Shown here: positions 59,365-64,000 of the stretch, in pieces
How positions within the stretch are numbered: the stretch's first letter is position 1
Layout: the number at the start of each line of letters is the position of its first letter
DNA from: Eonycteris spelaea
Lineage: Eukaryota > Chordata > Mammalia > Chiroptera > Pteropodidae
DNA length: 64,000 bases
Assembly: GCA_003508835.1 (NCBI GenBank)
Contig: PUFA01000164.1
Coordinates: 1,488,001 to 1,552,000 of the forward strand
Direction of reading: 5' to 3'
The notes under the pieces: model-generated
The model's input: only the letters and a program-made list of their open reading frames with translations
Told to the model about the DNA's origin: nothing
Databases searched by the model: none
Program-made: the position numbers and the translations under genes

Positions 59365-59660
59365 AGGTTGGATTGCCCTGAATGCAGACTCTGAGACAAA
59401 GGTTTTAGCGTGAGTTGTTTATTTCAGAGGTGACTGCAGGAAGCACTAGAAAAGTGAAGAAGTGAGAAAGGGACAGTAAGATCGCCAAGAAAAGGCTACT
59501 GATCAAGTTATTGCTGCAAGCAACTATGACTCAGCCCACTGGGACCTCCCTCCGGGTACCCACCCAAGAATGAAGAAACTAGGTCATTATCCCCAACTTT
59601 TAGCTGTTGTTGTCCAAGGGCTGCTACCAAAGTTATTAATTCCTTAGCACATCAGATATG
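59365..59660. mobile_element. Unclassified interspersed-repeat-like segment
   Basis: 'gagttgtttatttcagaggt' (59,412) and 'gaggtgactgcaggaagcac' followed by 'gaagtgagaaagggacagta' resemble a mammalian repeat that reads 'gtttatttgggaggtgatcccaggaaacac...ggaagtgagacaggga'. I cannot name it. The segment is richer in GC than its neighbours. Confidence 0.45.
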
Positions 59661-59679
59661 ACCTGTGTTTGTATTACGC

Positions 59680-60165
59680 AGCTAGTCAGACATGAGTGAC
59701 AAGGGAACAAAGAAACAGGGGCCCAGCCTAGTGACCACCCAAAGAATACCCCAATGATAGCAGAATTCTGGATATGCACATGCACGCTAGTCAAAGTCAT
59801 ATAGCAGCCAGGTGTCAATTAAACTGACCTCACTTGCCAATCACCTAAGAATGCCTTTGGCCCAAAGCTGGCTCATCACAGCTCAAATATAATGCAGACA
59901 TTTCCACTTCTGGGGTTGCTGTTGTTGTGGTTACGGCACTCTGTTACAGCTCTCCTCACTAAAACTATGGTCCTCCTAGAGGTGTGCTTTGTCTTTCTAA
60001 AATATACTTTTAATAAATCTTTTCTAAATCTCACTGACCTGTGATTCTTCACTGCATCAAGTGAGGAAGAACCAGGAAAAATGTTAACTACACTTCTGCA
60101 CCGTTATCCACCTCCCATCCCTGCTGTTGGGGCGGCCCAATGGTAACATTTGGACTGAGAAAAAA
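59680..60165 (+). mobile_element. ERV1-like LTR candidate
   Basis: The right part has a typical LTR R/U5 layout: 'cactaaaactatggtcctcc' (59,959), AATAAA at 60,012-60,017, then 'tctcactgacctgtgattct' (60,030) and a 'tcaagtgaggaagaaccagg' end, similar to class I endogenous retroviral LTRs. No internal retroviral region or partner LTR was recognised, so it is at best a solitary, decayed LTR. A 60-codon minus-strand ORF overlaps its left end. Confidence 0.5.
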
Positions 60166-60270
60166 CCCTCAAATAACAGTTTGAAGGAACTTCAAGTAGG
60201 ACCTCATTTTGGCACACACTGGAGTTCAATCAGTGTCAATTATAGCTCATTCTGAGGAGCTGTTATTTTA

Positions 60271-60748
60271 TAGTAGCCACCCCCCTTCATCCATGGGGGA
60301 TTAAGTTCCAAGACCCCCACTGATTGCTCAAAATTGTGGATAGTATATAGTATGTTTTTCCTATACATACATTCCTATGATAACATTTACTTACAAACTA
60401 GGAGATTAATAAGAAATTAACTAATAATAAAATAGAATTATAACAATATACTTTAATAAAAGTTACATGGATGTGGTCTTTCTATCTCTGAGAACTGATC
60501 TGATGAAGAAGACAGCTACTAACAGGTGCATAGTATATACAGTGTGGATATGCTGGACAAAGGGATGATTCATGCCCCAGGTGGAAAGGAGCGGAATCGT
60601 GTGAGTTTTTTATCATGTTACTCAGAACAACAATTTAAAACCTATGAATTGTTTATTTCTGGTATTTTCCATTTAATATTTTCCAATCCTGGCTGGCTGT
60701 AGATAACTAAAACCACAGAAAAAGAAACTGGCTCAAAGGGGACTCCTG
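60271..60748 (-). mobile_element. TcMar-Tigger-type non-autonomous DNA transposon (copy 2, opposite orientation)
   Basis: The plus strand begins 'tagtagccaccccccttcat' (60,271) and continues 'gttccaagacccccactgat' (60,306), 'tataacaatatactttaata' (60,440), 'gtattttccatttaatattt' (60,661), and ends at 'actcctg' (60,748). This is the inverse of the copy at 38,068. TA dinucleotides at 60,269-60,270 and 60,749-60,750 flank it exactly, as expected for TcMar target duplication. It is non-coding. Confidence 0.9.
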
Positions 60749-60750
60749 TA

Positions 60751-63509
60751 CTCAGACACGCTTGGATGGTCGAATGTCCAAAATTTTTGGTGGTGCATTG
60801 CAGGTATAATGATCTGATTCTTACATTTTGCCATGCTATCTATGCAGTCATGCAGTCTTAGGTAGTCAAAAGTTTATGTTATTGTTTATTTGGTGTAGTT
60901 TTCCCTACAGATAAGCTTTATTTTATTTTATTTTAACTATGTGAGCACAAGTTATCTTAAAGAACACGTTTCAGGATGTAGCTTTTTCCAAAGAAATATT
61001 TGGTAAAGTGAACTCTTAATATTAGGGCCATAAGCACAATTAGCTCACCTAAATATCTAACGATTGGGTTTGTTTTATGTGTAAATATGGGTTTATTTTC
61101 ACCTAAAAATATAATCATGTAATTATTCTTAAGTAAACATGAGTAGCACTGTAAATTCAAGTAAACATCTAGAACTCCACAATGGGAAAAGCAATGTGAA
61201 TATTGGAAGAAATTTCATGTAAAAGAGAAAATAGGACTTCTCTAAATCAGGATAAATTATGTCCAGGAATTTAAGAAGAAACAGATGAAGCTAACACTTC
61301 TATAACACAGCTATATGTTTATACTTTTTGAAGTCCTGTAATTAAATGTCTACATATTACAAATGAGCAGGTGGTAAAATGTATCTAAGAAAACATTATA
61401 CATATGCATACACATACACGTGTATAATGTATAATATTATATTATAATATAAATATAATGAATGTAAATGTTTATACGTAAACACTATAATATATACAGA
61501 TGGTGTGAATATATATCTGTGTATATATACACATCCATAATATGCCATTCCATTTTTAAATGATTGAATTAATTTGATTTTTGCTTCAATGATTGGTAAC
61601 AGAATTTTTACTTCATCAACATCCAAATCACAAGTACATCATATTTATTGGAAAACAAAGGTATTAAGTTTGTGTAAATTGTTTTAAAATCACTTTTGCT
61701 TTAGCAATTTGTGAACTCAAGCTCAAAAACAGGATTACTGGTTTTAAAATGATAAGAAAATGCATTAAAAATTTTAGCAAAGTTTCTGCATACATTTGAT
61801 GTTGCAATCTGTTGATACTAAAATGTATGTGATGCCACTGTGATATAAATTTATTATGATTAGGCAAATGGGTGCAATTCCTAACTCATCTACACATTCC
61901 CACAAAAGCTCTCCTTTTCTGAAAGACTACTATTTTTTAATACACTAAACTCATAAATATGTAAGGTCTATCATTTTTATGAGACAAGCTATTTAGCCTT
62001 GATGAAAACTATTATAATGTATTTAATAGTTTCAAGAAAATAGTCAATATTATTCATATCATTTTCACTGGACTAAAATGCCTCTCTGTATTTAACACTC
62101 ATTATTCTTAGATATACTGAATGGACTTTAGAGAATACATTTATTCCATGCTCAGTTATTAACCTAAAATGTTTTAAAATTAAAAAAAAAAATTTCCTGG
62201 AATCTTCTTTTTTCCAAGGTAAATTTCCAGTTTCATACATTATGTTTCTTAGGAGGTGATTTAAAGCAACTCTCTATCATATAATGGAAATTCTCTTCTG
62301 TTAAGTCTTGGTATTATTCTTTTTTCTTTATTTTAGAACATCGGGCTTAGAACAGACGGTAATATTCTAAGTTTAAAATGTGTAGAACAGAATTACTGAC
62401 TCACTTATTTTAAATAGCATACTTCTCTTAAACTGTCCTACATTTTGGATTTATGTCAACAGTATGCATGACACATGTCAGGAACAAGTACTATTCTTAT
62501 AATTATTCCTTTTGAAATCTATCCTTTTCAAGATACAAAATTTATTTCTTAGTTCAGTTATTTAACACGACAGCCATCCTGTGTGGTTTGAAACAACAAA
62601 GTGGGGTGAACCTACTCTCAGTATCTTGTCCAAGTAAATGATAAAAGTAGTGAACATCTCCATAGTACAACAAAACTGTTTTTCAAAATTGACATTTAAA
62701 TAAGCACATTAGTTCAACAGATATCTGTGTCCCATACTTCTCTAGATCATGAGGGAATTAGTACAATGTCATAATAAAACCAGAATGTTAAGTCTACCAT
62801 ATTTTCTTCCTTAAAAAACTGGTTTGACATGATCAACATTTAGAGATCCATGAGATATTTCTAATCACACATTCTTTCCTGTTCTATATGCTAACTAAAT
62901 ATGTATTTTTTAAATAAACTCTTTTAAGATAGCATTCAACACTGATAGCAAGTCAACCGACAGTAGTTTGGAAACTCAATCCTCTAACATTTTATAAAAA
63001 TTAGTAGGCATTTACCTACATTGAGTCCCCTAGAATTATGTTTCTTTTCTTCAAAAACACTGAAAATAGCTCAGTAATCTTATCTACAATCTCTCTTAAT
63101 ACCTGGACATACAATTTCTATGTTCCAGGAGACTCAACTTCATCTGAAATAGCTACATTCTCTTTACAAATTTACTCAATTCTTTAGATCTCAGTTTCCT
63201 TTTACAATCATTTTACTCTAATGTGCTGAATGACAGGCACTACCTAATTTAGTTTAAAGTATTTAAGGAAGGTTCCTTTGGAAAAAGAACATTTAATCTA
63301 ATACCTTACAGATAAGCAGTTTTTGAGTGCATAGAATACTATGTAGTAGAGTAGGAGAATATCCCAGTAAGAAGATGCAGGGTATATGAATGATTTGAGA
63401 TAAGACTGTGCCTGACAGAATGTGCGGTGAATAAAAAAAAAAAAAATGTGTAAGGGAAACAGTAGCATGTCCAAAAAGTTAGGAAGAGACAAACTGTAAC
63501 AGATCTTGT
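60751..63509. other. Unassigned AT-rich DNA
   Basis: About 2.8 kb without a supported gene. The part 61,395-61,560 is AT/TATA-rich low complexity. 61,900-63,250 looks single-copy. Minus-strand ORFs of 67-76 codons have no domain. Confidence 0.4.
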
Positions 63510-64000
63510 ACCACAGGTATCCATTCACCTACCAAAGAACGTTCTGGTTACTTCCAAGTTTTGCCAATTATGAATAAAGCTGCTACATACATCTGTGCAC
63601 GGGTTTTTTTGTGGATACAAGTTTTCAGCTCCTTTGGTTAAATATCAAATAGTGAGTGCTGAATCATGTGGTAAAAATATATTTAGTTTGTAAGAAACAG
63701 CCAAACTATCTTTTAAAGTGGCTATACCATTTTGCACTACCATCAGCAAGATATGAGAGTTCCTGTTGTTCCATATCCTCTTAAGCACTGGGTGTTGTCA
63801 GTGTTCTTGATTTGGCCCAATAGGTATGTAGTGGCATCTCATTGTGGTTTTAACTTGCATTTCCCTGATGATATATTATGTGGAGCATTTTCTGATATGT
63901 TCATTTACCACACGTATATCTTCTTTGGTGAGATGTAGAGGCCTTTGCCCCATTTTTTTAATTGGGTTGTGTTCTTACTGTTGAGTTTTTAAGTGTTATT
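63510..64000 (-). mobile_element. L1 (L1M-type) fragment, minus strand, running off the right edge
   Basis: Inverted L1 order: 'ttatgaataaagctgctaca' (63,568), 'gtgctgaatcatgtggtaaa' (63,656), 'ctataccattttgcactacc' (63,722), 'cctcttaagcactgggtg' (63,776), 'gtggcatctcattgtggttt' (63,831), 'cttgcatttccctgatgata' (63,852) and 'tatatcttctttggtgagat' (63,915). It is the ORF2 end of an old L1. A 68-codon ORF and two overlapping minus-strand ORFs nearby are not genes. Confidence 0.9.

Noticed and set aside
61395..61560. TATA-rich stretch as promoter or matrix-attachment signal
   Set aside because: Low-complexity AT sequence with no initiator, CpG content or downstream gene.

Overview
The window reads as a strongly AT-rich, gene-free stretch of a placental-mammal genome, either intergenic desert or a very large intron. 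No open reading frame is longer than 144 codons. None carries a recognisable domain, a plausible exon structure or a CpG-rich promoter. I support no protein-coding gene, tRNA or other structured RNA gene. What can be read is a layered record of old transposable elements: L2 and MIR remnants, ancient L1 (L1M-type) copies on both strands, an MLT1-type LTR end, MER5A-type and other hAT-derived MITEs, and TcMar-Tigger-type DNA transposons. All assignments come from reading the bases against remembered consensus patterns, so subfamily names are tentative.

Layout. 1-6,900: an L1 ORF2 tail running in from the left edge, unassigned AT-rich DNA, then a long block of minus-strand L2 (about 3,470-4,900). 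6,920-9,600: a minus-strand L1 with a second, plus-strand L1 piece nested in it, followed by an MLT1-type LTR end. 9,600-19,000: mostly unassigned, with small L2/MIR pieces, LTR-like segments, an almost exact 78-bp tandem duplication (about 14,407-14,556) and a compound GACA/GTAG/GATA microsatellite (18,881-19,060). 19,900-31,000: an L1ME/HAL1-like ORF1 remnant, an LTR-like repeat, MIRs, and L2 copies facing each other (27,895-28,930 plus; 29,360-29,830 minus). 31,015-36,390: the largest element, a nearly full-length but decayed plus-strand L1, with a (CA)n, a roughly 200-bp purine tract and a (TA)n inside it. 36,800-42,720: a MER5A copy with an intact 8-bp target duplication, a Tigger-type element, and an L1 5' half joined to a Tigger-family end and an L1 3' UTR. 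42,880-53,200: MIRs, an L2 with ORF2 remnants, an L1 3' end, minus-strand L1 pieces, a palindromic hAT MITE and a second MER5A. 53,200-64,000: mostly single-copy AT-rich DNA, an LTR-like segment, a second Tigger copy in opposite orientation with TA target duplications, and a minus-strand L1 running off the right edge.

Taxon. MIR, L2, MLT1, MER5A and L1M elements place this in Eutheria. I saw no Alu, B1/B2, carnivore, equine or ruminant SINE and no young L1, so the order cannot be fixed. The two Tigger-like families resemble ones I associate with the primate lineage, but this is weak evidence.

No new gene system was found. The most unusual observation is a pair of similar roughly 70-bp blocks 934 bp apart (53,523 and 54,457), 56 of 68 positions identical without gaps by hand count. 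Each contains a perfect octamer ATGCAAAT, and no repeat family that I recognise explains them.
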